Positions 1-7,801 of a stretch of DNA of 64,000 nucleotides are shown one piece after another; the stretch's first letter is position 1; each line of letters opens with the position of its first letter. Origin of the DNA: Nocardia sp. CY41 (GTDB lineage Bacteria; Actinomycetota; Actinomycetes; Mycobacteriales; Mycobacteriaceae); contig NZ_VUOS01000031.1 of the NCBI RefSeq assembly GCF_009829325.1, forward strand, positions 1 through 64,000, read 5' to 3'. The position numbers were made by a program, and so were the translations under genes. Below the pieces are notes generated by a model. It had not been told where the DNA came from. It worked only from the letters and a program-made list of their open reading frames with translations, and did no database searches.

Positions 1-1
1 C

Positions 2-103
2 AACGCCGCCCTCATCTGCCTGGCCCGGCGACGCTGCGACGTCCTCTACGCGATGCTCAAACACGGCGAACTCTACCGATCACCCACGACCTCAGCGGCT
101 TGA
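2..103 (+). CDS. IS110-family transposase, C-terminal end (partial)
   Basis: An open frame enters from the left edge and stops at 101-103. Its last 33 residues (NAALICLARRRCDVLYAML at the visible start, ending SPTTSAA) match the usual end of IS110-type transposases, in which an N-A-A-x-I-x-L-A-R-R-R segment lies just before the C terminus. IS110 enzymes are DEDD recombinases that move a circular intermediate; the catalytic parts lie outside the window, so intactness cannot be judged. The frame abuts a broken membrane-protein gene on the other strand, which suggests the element inserted into or next to it. The outer boundary of the element was not located. Confidence 0.75.
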   Translation, partial: NAALICLARRRCDVLYAMLKHGELYRSPTTSAA

Positions 104-553
104 CGAACACCATAGGGACACCCCCCCCGAGGATCAGGTAGAACGGCGAGGCCGCCGACTGCGCCGCCACACCGTACTCGCCGCCATAGGTCGCCGTTAT
201 CAGGCCGCCGAAGAATCCCCACGCGGAGCCGATCAGCACCGCGGGCCGCCCGGCCGACTTGCCGAGCAGCAGCAGGACCGCACCGGCGATCAGGACCAGC
301 GCCTGCAACGCGGATACCGTGAGCAGGATTTCCTGCACGCTACGAATACGAGTCGCAGCCCACCAGGCGTCGAAATCCTTGGTCGCGTCGGGAAGTCCGC
401 TGGTCGAGCTGTTGAGTTCCCTGATGCCGACAGCGCACCGACACAGATTCCGCCGCCACCGCGACAGGCCCCGATCACCGCAGACGCGGCGTGCCAGGTC
501 GACGGTGCTTTGTTGCCGGCCGGCACCCCGCGCTGTACGTACGAATTGTTCAT
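57..553 (-). pseudogene. Small membrane protein gene, frameshifted and cut at its 3' end by the IS110 element
   Basis: On the minus strand an ATG at 553 has a purine-rich RBS (GAGGGGG) and opens with MNNSYVQRGVPAGNKAPSTW. This looks like the start of a small actinobacterial membrane protein but runs into low-quality sequence. A second frame, from about 435 downward, carries what reads as the natural continuation: a soluble stretch (LPDATKDFDAWWAATRIRS), then hydrophobic segments (LLTVSALQALVLIAGAVLLL; AVLIGSAWGFFGGLITA; FYLILGGGVPMVFV). The simplest reading is one frameshift near 420-450. The second frame ends at 57, inside the transposase end, so the original C terminus is probably lost. Function is not recognised. 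A sequencing error in a C-rich tract is an alternative cause of the frame change. Confidence 0.5.
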
Positions 554-653
554 CGAACCCCCTCGGCACCGAACCCTACCGCTCCGTACCGACAGAAATC
601 GACCCGAGAGCGACAGTCGCACAAGGGAATGGGAGCTCTCGAGGACCGAACGA

Positions 654-691
654 CCGGCGGCCGGTACGCGCGCATGCGTACCGGCCGCCGG
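654..691 (-). terminator. Hairpin terminator after the MerR gene
   Basis: A perfect 16-bp inverted repeat (654-669 with 676-691, 6-nt loop) lies 12 bp beyond the stop codon of the MerR gene. There is no T-tract, as is usual for actinobacterial hairpin terminators. Confidence 0.7.
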
Positions 692-702
692 ATGGTTTTG
701 CG

Positions 703-1461
703 CTACAGCCGCTGTGCGGCGTAGACCTTCATCGCGTCCCGCACGAACTCGGCGGTGCCCGCGCCGTGCACGTCGTAGTTCTGCGCGAAACGTGGGTCGG
801 CCACGTACATCTCGCCGAGGTTGACGAACGCCTCCTTCACCACCGGACGGCCCTGCCAGCCGATGCCGATCCAGTCGTAGTGGCGCTGGACGATGGCCTG
901 CACCTGCTCGGCGTCGGGCGCGAGCCCGTCGGCCCGGGCCCGGCCGTAGTCGGCGGCGATGTCGAGATGGGTCTGCTGGAAGGCCTTCTTGTCCGCATCG
1001 GACATCGAGCGCCACCAGCGGTCACCGCTCTCGTAGGCGTCCTTGCCCCAGCGTTCGATCACCTCGTCCTTGTACTTCGTGTGGTCGAAGCCGTCGAAAA
1101 CTTCCGCAGCCACGAGCTGTTCACCTCTTTCCGTCTTGTGCAGCGTGGTTTGCACCGACTCGATCTGCCGCCGGATCCGATCCTGTTCCTGCCGCAGCAG
1201 TCCCAGGTGCGTGCGCAGCGCGGCGGCGGTGTCCTGCCCTCCCGCAAGGACTTCGGCGATGACCGGAAGGCCGAGGCCGAGTTCACGCAGCAGCAGGATG
1301 CGTTGCAATCGCACGAGGGAGGCCTGGTCGTAATAGCGGTAGCCGTTGGCCCCGATCCGGCTGGGCGGCAACAGCCCCAGCTGCCCGTAGTGGCGCAGCG
1401 TGCGACTGGTGGTACCGGCCGCCTTCGCCAGATCTTGAATGGACCATTCCCCGGTCCGCAT
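703..1461 (-). CDS. MerR-family regulator with TipAS drug-sensing domain
   Basis: Predicted transcription activator of 252 aa. An N-terminal MerR winged helix (WSIQDLAKAAGTTSRTLRHY, residues 6-25, then GYRYYD at about 39-44) is followed by a dimerisation coiled coil (about 75-115) and a TipAS-type domain (KYKDEVIERWG onward to the end). TipAS domains bind bulky hydrophobic ligands such as thiopeptides, so a role in sensing an antibiotic or similar molecule is likely. The ATG at 1461 was chosen over one 15 codons upstream because it has an AAGGAGG-type RBS and starts the family at its usual place. A palindrome 46 bp upstream (1507-1529) is a likely auto-regulatory operator. No obvious target gene is adjacent. 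Confidence 0.9.
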   Translation of the reverse strand: MRTGEWSIQDLAKAAGTTSRTLRHYGQLGLLPPSRIGANGYRYYDQASLVRLQRILLLRELGLGLPVIAEVLAGGQDTAAALRTHLGLLRQEQDRIRRQIESVQTTLHKTERGEQLVAAEVFDGFDHTKYKDEVIERWGKDAYESGDRWWRSMSDADKKAFQQTHLDIAADYGRARADGLAPDAEQVQAIVQRHYDWIGIGWQGRPVVKEAFVNLGEMYVADPRFAQNYDVHGAGTAEFVRDAMKVYAAQRL

Positions 1462-1506
1462 GACCACCCCTCCCTCCTTGCTCTCGTCGGTGTAACCAGC
1501 TTGCAA

Positions 1507-1529
1507 GTTGACGCTACGTCAAGGTCAAC
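1507..1529 (-). promoter_or_regulatory. Palindromic MerR operator/promoter
   Basis: Two nested inverted repeats lie here: GTTGAC (1507-1512) with GTCAAC (1524-1529), and TTGACG (1508-1513) with CGTCAA (1517-1522) around a 3-nt centre. MerR-family activators bind this kind of dyad within an overlong -35/-10 spacer. On the minus strand it supplies TTGACC and TTGACG as possible -35 hexamers for the regulator gene. The assignment is inferred from position and symmetry. Confidence 0.6.
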
Positions 1530-2037
1530 TGCTTTCGTGGGGCAATTTTCACCCCGACCGAAATACCGGTGCGGGCGCGGCCTGGACGGGCGACTGCCGG
1601 GACGAGCAGGGGCCTTCGGTGCGCGGACCACCCGGGCGTCGCTCAGAGTGGTCCGTACCGAGTATTGCGGCGCGGTGAGCGCCCGCCAGAGGGTTGCCGC
1701 AGGTCCGTCGAGTTGCTCGGCAACACACTGCCGGCGATCGTCTACCGCGTGGCCGCCGCACCGCCTGACTCACCGGCACCGCAACCCGAACCGGCACCTT
1801 GCGCGGCACATGCGCAGCCCCACCAGTCGCAGTAACTGCGGCAAAAACGCACCACCAGGCACGGGCACGGGACGAAGCCGCACCGCCAGATGTGGCAATA
1901 CCCGACGCACCCACACCTCAGGGCGCCGCCACCATCGGTCACAGCGACTCCGGGCCAGTCGCACCGCCGGCCGGGGGCACGCGGACACCACCGGAGGCAG
2001 CGGCACCAGGCACTCCCGCCCATCCGGCGTGTTCACA
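1530..2037. other. Intergenic region, GC-rich, no gene recognised
   Basis: About 500 bp between the MerR promoter and the 3' end of the SpoIID-like gene. The part from about 1760 to 2037 keeps the proline/alanine/glycine-coding low-complexity character of the SpoIID C-terminal tail, but the tail's frame stops at 2038. It may be a former extension of that tail put out of frame. Open frames here on both strands look like by-products of composition. Confidence 0.5.
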
Positions 2038-3879
2038 TCATCGGGCCGCGGCGGCTCGACCAGGCCGGGTCGCATCGCGAGATGCAGACATCCCAGCAGG
2101 CGCAGCCACGCTGCCAGGCGCGCCGGCACCAGGCGCCCCCGCAACACCGGGTGCGCTCACGCCATCGGTCGCGGCGGCCCCTGGCCGAGTCGCACCCCCA
2201 GGTCCGGCGACACCGGGCGCGATCACACCGCCGGGCGCTCCGGCACCAGGCGAACTTGTACCGGCCGGTGTGCTCACGCCACCGGTCGCGGCGGCTCCTA
2301 GCCGAGTCGCACTTCCGGGCGCAATCACGCCGCCGGACGCACCGGTACCGGACGAGCTCGCACCACCGAGCGTGCCCGCCTGATCAGTCGTTGGAACGCC
2401 ACCGACCTCAGGCGCCACGATCCCCGTGGGTGCAGCAGCGTTGGACGGAGCCGCGACACCGGGTGCCGCGCTGGGGGAAACGGCCTGCGAGCCGGCAGGT
2501 TCCGGGACCTCTTGCAGCATGCGGGAGTAGTCGACGACCTGCGCGCCCAATGTGGGCGTGACGACGATGACACCGTTGGTGTACATCCGGTATCTGCCCG
2601 CGCGCTGCGGCAGGATCATCTCCGGTCCGAGCGGCGTCCCGATACTGCTCGCGGCGCCGCCGATGCGGCGATACTCGGCATCGACTGCCGATTCGGTGAC
2701 CACCGTTTGCGCACGGGGATCCACGGGCGCGCCGGGGGTGACCGCCACCTGCGCACGCGGATCCACAGGCGAACCGGGGGTGACCGCCACCTGCGCACGC
2801 GGATCCACAGGCGAACCGGGGGTGACCGCCACCTGCGCACGCGGATCCACAGGCGAACCGGGCGTAACCGCCACCTGCGTGCGGGGATCTTCAGCGGGCG
2901 CGGTGGTGACCAACTCCTCCGGCGCGGGTCCGACATCCAAAGTGTGGATGTCGATGGGCTCCGCTCCGCCGGGCGCGGCGGAGTACTCCGTTCGCAGGAT
3001 CCGGCCCTCGCGCAGCAGGACCGCACCCGTCGTAGCCGCGACGGCGGCCGCGGTGCGCTGATCCTCCTGCGCGGTACCGGGATACCTCTGGCAGGCGGTC
3101 GTATCGCAGGTCTGCGCGTACGGGTAGCGCTGTTCGGCGAGGGCGTAGGAGCGCGCCGCGATCGCCTGGGCGCGCAGCGCCTCGGCCGCGCCCTTGTCCG
3201 CCCAGTTGGGCTGCACCTCGGCCGGGACCACGCCGCGCAGATAGTCCTCGACGTCCACCTGGTTGACCACGCGGGCCGCGCCGTCCTCGAGGGCGACGCC
3301 CAGCGCGCCGCGATACGCCGGACCTCCACACAAGGTCAGATGTTCCGGCGCGGGCCGGTCCGGCCGGGGATCGGCGGGACGGATCCAGGGGTCATCGGTC
3401 GCCGCCTGCCACAGCACCGCACCGTCGCAGCCGACCGTCACGACCACGTTCGCGCCGCCGCCCGGCAGCGCCGTCAGGTGCGCCACCTGGCCGGGCGCCA
3501 CCTCCCGGCCCGCCACCCGCAGACCGGCAGCCGCGAAGACGTCCAGTGCGGAGTCGTCCCGCGCCATGAGGCGAACCCGGACGGCCGTGGGCGCGATGGC
3601 GCCGAGCGTCGCGCCGGGGTAATAGTGCGCCAGGATGCGTTCGGCTCCCCATCCCGCTCGCGCCTGGTCGAAGGCGCCCAACTGGCTCATGCCGCGCCCG
3701 TGCCCTGGTCCGGCCAGGGGGCGATACGCATCGATCGGTCGGCCCGAGACCGCGAACAGGCTGCCGACGATCAGGCCGACTCCGATCAGCATCGCCGGAG
3801 CCGATCGTGTGCAGCGCGGCGGTCCCCCGCCCGGGCCCGCACCGCGCGCTCGACGCGGAAATATCGTTTTCACCAGCAT
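2038..3879 (-). CDS. SpoIID/LytB-domain protein with LGFP-like segment and repeat-rich tail
   Basis: Exported protein of 613 aa with a signal-anchor at about 29-47. The GHGRGMSQLGAFDQA motif (59-73) and YYPG (86-89) precede the catalytic-type core VDVEDYLRGVVPAEV (208-222), whose Glu221 aligns with the catalytic Glu of SpoIID, followed by EALRAQAIAARSYAL. SpoIID enzymes are lytic transglycosylases that cut glycan strands stripped of stem peptides. The GHG-GMSQ motif before the core is opposite to Firmicutes SpoIID; I recall this order in other actinobacterial members. After the core come four 14-residue repeats (DPRAQVAVTPGSPV), an LGFP-like unit (IGTPLGPE), then a long Pro/Gly/Ala tail of imperfect collagen-like repeats. 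It is divergent from a PGRP amidase-like gene about 250 bp away. The stop within low-complexity sequence may be recent. Confidence 0.85.
   Translation of the reverse strand: MLVKTIFPRRARGAGPGGGPPRCTRSAPAMLIGVGLIVGSLFAVSGRPIDAYRPLAGPGHGRGMSQLGAFDQARAGWGAERILAHYYPGATLGAIAPTAVRVRLMARDDSALDVFAAAGLRVAGREVAPGQVAHLTALPGGGANVVVTVGCDGAVLWQAATDDPWIRPADPRPDRPAPEHLTLCGGPAYRGALGVALEDGAARVVNQVDVEDYLRGVVPAEVQPNWADKGAAEALRAQAIAARSYALAEQRYPYAQTCDTTACQRYPGTAQEDQRTAAAVAATTGAVLLREGRILRTEYSAAPGGAEPIDIHTLDVGPAPEELVTTAPAEDPRTQVAVTPGSPVDPRAQVAVTPGSPVDPRAQVAVTPGSPVDPRAQVAVTPGAPVDPRAQTVVTESAVDAEYRRIGGAASSIGTPLGPEMILPQRAGRYRMYTNGVIVVTPTLGAQVVDYSRMLQEVPEPAGSQAVSPSAAPGVAAPSNAAAPTGIVAPEVGGVPTTDQAGTLGGASSSGTGASGGVIAPGSATRLGAAATGGVSTPAGTSSPGAGAPGGVIAPGVAGPGGATRPGAAATDGVSAPGVAGAPGAGAPGSVAAPAGMSASRDATRPGRAAAAR
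2717..2890. repeat. 42-bp in-frame tandem repeat, four units
   Basis: GGATCC/GGATCT landmarks recur exactly every 42 bp (2717, 2759, 2801, 2843, 2885). The two central units are almost identical and the outer ones differ by a few bases. Each unit encodes 14 residues of the linker between the SpoIID core and the LGFP-like segment. Copy number is likely to vary between strains. Confidence 0.9.
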
Positions 3880-4038
3880 TTTTCCGTCCCCCGCATACGT
3901 GCTCGACGATGCATCCGTTCACTCCCACGGTTTCCAGGGCCGGTAGTTATCCACCTTTTACATCGGTTTCCGAGACGAGCCAGCAATCAGCCAGCTACAT
4001 TCAGGCAATCACATAATCCTCAACCAGAGGTTTAGACA

Positions 4039-4062
4039 TGTGACAAATGTGGCTATTGTGAC
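4039..4062. promoter_or_regulatory. TGTGAC direct repeat in the divergent cell-wall promoter region
   Basis: TGTGAC occurs at 4039-4044 and 4057-4062, 18 bp apart, each in a similar context (TGTGACAAATG and TGTGACCATTG), within the most AT-rich part of the gap between the SpoIID-like and PGRP genes. Direct repeats of this spacing suit a response regulator such as MtrA, which controls cell-wall hydrolase genes in related bacteria. That assignment is a guess. Confidence 0.3.
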
Positions 4063-4129
4063 CATTGATACATCAGGAAGTAACTCGGAATCACCCGTGA
4101 TCACTGGTTCGACCTGATTGGAGACGCTC

Positions 4130-6694
4130 GTGCGGTACCGCAAACCGAAACGTTCCTACGTCCTCCCGGTGGTCACCACCCTCGCGGTAGCCGCCCCGCT
4201 CGGCACGCTCACGCTCGGCGATACGTCCGACTACCGCACCGCCAACGACAGCGAACCCGCCGCCGTACCGGCCGAACTGGCCGAGGTCGCGCTCACACAC
4301 GCTCCCGACATCGTGTTGCCGCTGCGCGAACTCACCGGGCTGACCCTGCCTGATCTGCATCTTTCCGATCTACGCATGCTGCAGGGCGCCGCATCCATTC
4401 CGATTCCCGGCGCATCTCTGCCACCGGACGCGCGGCCACCGGAAGGAATACGACTACCCAGCTCGAATTCCGGCCAAACCTCCGAACCGGAATTCGATCC
4501 GAATCGAACGCCCGAGCACCTGAATTCCGCTGCTCAGCCGATTTCCGGACGCGCCACCGGCAGTGTGCGCTTCATCGCGGATCCCGCTCGCCTGCAGCCC
4601 GGCACCACGCCCGACACTCCCGCGCTGTCTCCCGGCGCCGTGAGCCCCGACCTGCTGAGCCAGGTCGGGGCCCAGGTGAAGGAACTCTCCAGCGACACCC
4701 CGTTCAGCATGGTCGCCCTCACCGCTCGCGAGCTGACGGACACCAAGGCCACGATCCGAGCCCGGCAACCCGACGGCACCTGGGGACCGTGGTACGACAC
4801 CGAGCCGGTCGACACCCACCGCACCGACCGATCCGGCCCCGGCGCGACCGACGGCACCGAGCCGATCTACGTCGGCGACACGAACGCGGTCCAAGTCCTG
4901 GTCACCCGCAAGCAGACGGCAGCGGACGCGATCCAGCCGGTGGCGCAGCCCGCACCCGGCGCGGCCGACGCGGCGCAGCCGGCCCCGGACGACCCGGCTC
5001 GGCACCCGGCCGCACGCTCCGACGACTCGGCTCGGCAAGTCGCGGACCTGACCGCCGTCCTCATCGATCCCGGACGCGGCGCCACCGACGGCGAACTGCG
5101 CGACGTCGCCGCTGCGCTGCCCGGCGGCGGGCCCACCGTGATCACGCGCGCCCAGTGGGGCGCCGACGAATCCATCCGCTGCGACGAGCCGACCTACGAC
5201 GACGGTCTCGGCGGCGTCACGGTGCACCACACCGCCGGCCGCAACGACTACAGCAAGTCCGAGTCGGCGGGCATCGTCCGCGCGATCTACACCTATCACG
5301 CGAAGACGTTGGGCTGGTGCGACATCGGCTACAACGCGTTGGTCGACAAATACGGCCAGGTCTTCGAGGGGCGCTTCGGCGGCCTCGACCGCCCGGTGCA
5401 GGGCGCGCACGCGGGCGGGTTCAACGAGAACACCTCCGGCGTCGCGCTGATGGGCAACTACGAGTCCGAGCAACCAACGGAGGCGGCGATCGAGGCCATC
5501 GGCGCGTTCGTGGGCTGGCGCACCAAGGTGGCCGGCCTCGATCCCAAGGGCTCCACCACGATGGTCTCCGAGGGGACCTCCTACACCCCGTACGCCCAAG
5601 GCGAGTCGGTGCGGTTGCCGGTCGTCTTCGCGCACCGCGATGTCGGCAACACCACGTGCCCTGGCGACGCCGCGTACGCGCTGATGGATCGAATCCGCGA
5701 TATCGCCGCGGGCGCTCCTGGTGCGCCCAGCGGCGCCGACAGCCCGCCCCCGGCATCCGGCGAGGTCGATGTGTCGGCCCTCGCGGCACTGACCACCAAG
5801 CTGCTGAACATGGTGCAGGACAACATCATCGCGAAGCACTGGTCGCAGTCCGGCGGACCGAACGGCCCGCTCGGAGCCGTCCGGTCGGACGTGCTGCCCG
5901 CCGCGCAGGGCCAACAGTTCGCCAAGTTCTCCAACGGCTACGTCTACACCGCGCCGGACGGACAGGTCGTCGAGGTGCTCGGCACGATCCTGGACCGCTT
6001 CCTACAGCTCGGCGCCGACACGGGTCTGCTCGGCCTCCCGCTGCACAACGCCTACCCGGTCCCGGACGGCCTGCGCGCCGACTTCGAGCACGGCTCACTG
6101 ATTCTCAACCAGCTGACCGGCCTCGTCACGACGGTGTGGAAGACCTACAACGACACTTACCAAGCGGAGATGGGCCGGAACCCGGTCGCGGCCCAGGTAA
6201 GCGCCCCGATTCCGGCCGACCCCCCGGCTCCGGCCGCCCCGGCTGACGGCGCTCCGGCTGCAACAGCTCCGGGCCTCCCAGCCAACGGCACCCCGGCCGC
6301 CACAGCTCCAGGCGTCCCGGCGAACGGGGCTTCGGCCGCCACCACTCCGGGCCTCCCAGCCAACGGCACCCCGGCCGCCACAGCTCCAGGCGTCCCGGCG
6401 AACGGGGCTTCGGCCGCCACAGTTCCAAACGCCCCGGCCAACGGCGCTCCGGACGGCGCGGCTCCGGCTGGCGCGCAGAACGCGAACGGTGCACCGGCCT
6501 CAGCCACCCCCGCACCGTCCGTCGGCACGACACCCGAGCCGAGAACCCCACTCGCCCAGACACCGGCACGGCCAGGCGCACCGGCCTTCACCGGACCGTC
6601 GCAACCGGACCCGCAGCACCCGGCCGCCGTGCACCCACCACACGATCCGGCCCAAGCCGCGTTCGCCGCTCCATCGCCATCACCTGAAGGCTGA
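4130..6694 (+). CDS. PGRP/Amidase_2 cell-wall protein with LGFP repeats and Pro/Ala tail (Rv3811-like)
   Basis: Secreted protein of 854 aa, predicted to bind or cleave peptidoglycan between muramic acid and L-Ala. Signal peptide at about 6-30, then a low-complexity N-terminal region. The Amidase_2/PGRP domain (about 345-535) shows VTVHHTAG with His366 and AHRDVGNTTCPG with His502 and Cys510; spacing matches the zinc ligands of T7 lysozyme. GYNALVDKYGQVFEGR fits the domain. LGFP-type units follow (GGPNGPLGAV; GADTGLLGLPL), then five 13-residue repeats and a Pro-rich end. LGFP repeats are thought to tie proteins to the mycolata cell wall. The GTG at 4130 was preferred to TTG at 4118 because GGAG lies 6 nt upstream and the signal peptide is then standard. 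Layout resembles M. tuberculosis Rv3811. Confidence 0.88.
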   Translation: MRYRKPKRSYVLPVVTTLAVAAPLGTLTLGDTSDYRTANDSEPAAVPAELAEVALTHAPDIVLPLRELTGLTLPDLHLSDLRMLQGAASIPIPGASLPPDARPPEGIRLPSSNSGQTSEPEFDPNRTPEHLNSAAQPISGRATGSVRFIADPARLQPGTTPDTPALSPGAVSPDLLSQVGAQVKELSSDTPFSMVALTARELTDTKATIRARQPDGTWGPWYDTEPVDTHRTDRSGPGATDGTEPIYVGDTNAVQVLVTRKQTAADAIQPVAQPAPGAADAAQPAPDDPARHPAARSDDSARQVADLTAVLIDPGRGATDGELRDVAAALPGGGPTVITRAQWGADESIRCDEPTYDDGLGGVTVHHTAGRNDYSKSESAGIVRAIYTYHAKTLGWCDIGYNALVDKYGQVFEGRFGGLDRPVQGAHAGGFNENTSGVALMGNYESEQPTEAAIEAIGAFVGWRTKVAGLDPKGSTTMVSEGTSYTPYAQGESVRLPVVFAHRDVGNTTCPGDAAYALMDRIRDIAAGAPGAPSGADSPPPASGEVDVSALAALTTKLLNMVQDNIIAKHWSQSGGPNGPLGAVRSDVLPAAQGQQFAKFSNGYVYTAPDGQVVEVLGTILDRFLQLGADTGLLGLPLHNAYPVPDGLRADFEHGSLILNQLTGLVTTVWKTYNDTYQAEMGRNPVAAQVSAPIPADPPAPAAPADGAPAATAPGLPANGTPAATAPGVPANGASAATTPGLPANGTPAATAPGVPANGASAATVPNAPANGAPDGAAPAGAQNANGAPASATPAPSVGTTPEPRTPLAQTPARPGAPAFTGPSQPDPQHPAAVHPPHDPAQAAFAAPSPSPEG
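6245..6439. repeat. 39-bp in-frame tandem repeat, five units (78-bp higher-order repeat)
   Basis: Five 39-bp units encode 13-residue blocks (NGTPAATAPGVPA, NGASAATTPGLPA and similar). Units alternate in type, so a 78-bp pair repeats almost perfectly (for example 6301 and 6379 begin the same segment). The repeat lies in the Pro/Ala tail of the PGRP protein, keeps the frame and probably acts as a flexible spacer. Confidence 0.88.
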
Positions 6695-6718
6695 TCCAGG
6701 AAAGTGACTGTCGCCCGG

Positions 6719-6741
6719 AGCCCGCGCCCCAGGCGCGGGCT
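6719..6741. terminator. Terminator between convergent PGRP and HAD genes
   Basis: A perfect 10-bp GC-rich stem (6719-6728 with 6732-6741, 3-nt loop) lies 24 bp after the PGRP stop and before the end of the oppositely oriented HAD gene, so it may serve both. Confidence 0.75.
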
Positions 6742-6807
6742 TCGAGTCGTTCCGGCACCTTCACGCGCTCCTGGAGACCTCCCGGGCCGGAAGAGGTTCG
6801 ATACAGT

Positions 6808-7647
6808 TCACACCCACCAGCGTTCGAGGACGCGCGCGACTCCGTCGTCGGTGTTGGCTTCGGCGATCTCGTCGGCGGCGGCCAGCGCCTCGGGATGGGC
6901 GTTGCGCATCGCGACGCCGTGACCGGCCATGGTGAGCATGGGGACGTCGTTGGGCATGTCGCCGAACGCGACGATGGTGGACTCGTCCACGCCGAGCCGC
7001 TGAGCGACCACGGCCAGCCCGGCGGCCTTGGTGATGCCGGGCGCAGACAGTTCGATGAGCCCGTGCTCGGTCGAGTAGGTGATGTCGGCGCGCTCGCCGA
7101 TCAGCGGAGCGAGCACCGCGCGCATGTCCGAGCTGCGCGCGCCGGGCAACCGGATCAGCATCTTGATGGCGGGCGCGTCGATGACCTCCTCGCGGGCGAC
7201 CGAGGTGTCGTCCGGGTTGAGCCAGGCGTGCTCGTACTGGGGCGAGCTGACGAATTGCGGCGTCACCGCGTCGTGCGCGCTCTCCCCGACACGTTCGGCC
7301 GCGAGACCGCAACCCGGCAACGCCCGCTCGGCGACGTCGGCGAGCCAGGCGAGCGTCGGCACGTCCAACGTCATGCTGACCAGCACCCGGTCGGCGGCGC
7401 TGTCGTAGATCACCGCGCCGTTGCCGCACACACACAGCGGCGCGTACCCCAGACCTTGCACCACCGGATCGATCCAGCGCGGTGGACGACCTGTGGCCAG
7501 CACGAACGGCACGCCGTCGGCGATCAGGGCGCCGACCGCCGCCTTGGTCCGCGCGGTGACCCGCTCGTCGTGATCGATGAGCGTGCCGTCCACATCGGTG
7601 GCGACCATCTTCGGCTTGGGCAGGTGCAGGGGCGTCACCCATTCCAT
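6808..7647 (-). CDS. HAD-superfamily phosphatase, Cof type (Rv3813c-like)
   Basis: Cytosolic hydrolase of 279 aa of the Cof/YbiV subgroup, which dephosphorylates sugar phosphates, FMN or similar metabolites; the substrate is unknown. All four HAD motifs are visible: ATDVDGTLID (nucleophile Asp), ATGRPP, the motif III lysine in GITKAAG, and FGDMPNDVPML. The C2-type cap lies between motifs II and III. The ATG at 7647 starts the protein about 14 residues before motif I; longer versions would run into the promoter region of the divergent ABC operon. The gene follows the PGRP gene tail to tail, as I recall for Rv3811/Rv3813c in M. tuberculosis. Confidence 0.88.
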   Translation of the reverse strand: MEWVTPLHLPKPKMVATDVDGTLIDHDERVTARTKAAVGALIADGVPFVLATGRPPRWIDPVVQGLGYAPLCVCGNGAVIYDSAADRVLVSMTLDVPTLAWLADVAERALPGCGLAAERVGESAHDAVTPQFVSSPQYEHAWLNPDDTSVAREEVIDAPAIKMLIRLPGARSSDMRAVLAPLIGERADITYSTEHGLIELSAPGITKAAGLAVVAQRLGVDESTIVAFGDMPNDVPMLTMAGHGVAMRNAHPEALAAADEIAEANTDDGVARVLERWWV

Positions 7648-7801
7648 CCTGCCGGACAACGCCGGTCTCGCGCCCGGGCCGGTGCCCGGTCGAGCCCCGG
7701 ACATGCCCGGATGTCGGGTGGCACGCGCGCCGCCGACCACGTCCTTATGATCGGGGGCTAATACCGACGCTGGCTCGTCCAGCCGAAAGACCAGAGGACT
7801 G

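Noticed and set aside
259..2301. Plus-strand open frame of about 680 codons across the MerR gene and the following region
   Set aside because: Overlaps the MerR gene on the other strand throughout its length; Arg/His/Pro-rich nonsense after 1500.
1799..2383. Pro/Ala-rich plus-strand frame of 194 codons resembling a repeat protein
   Set aside because: It is the complement of the Pro/Gly/Ala tail of the SpoIID-like gene; repetitive GC-rich DNA yields such frames on both strands.
2717..2890. Possible CRISPR-like array from the 42-bp periodic repeat
   Set aside because: Units are contiguous without spacers, keep the reading frame and encode a 14-residue peptide repeat.
2512..4035. Long open frame of about 507 codons on the plus strand
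   Set aside because: Antisense to the SpoIID-like gene, rich in Arg/Gly/Asp from the complementary codons; the minus-strand frame has domains and a signal anchor.
4454..5914. Minus-strand frame of about 486 codons
   Set aside because: Antisense to the PGRP gene, whose plus-strand frame carries the Amidase_2 motifs.
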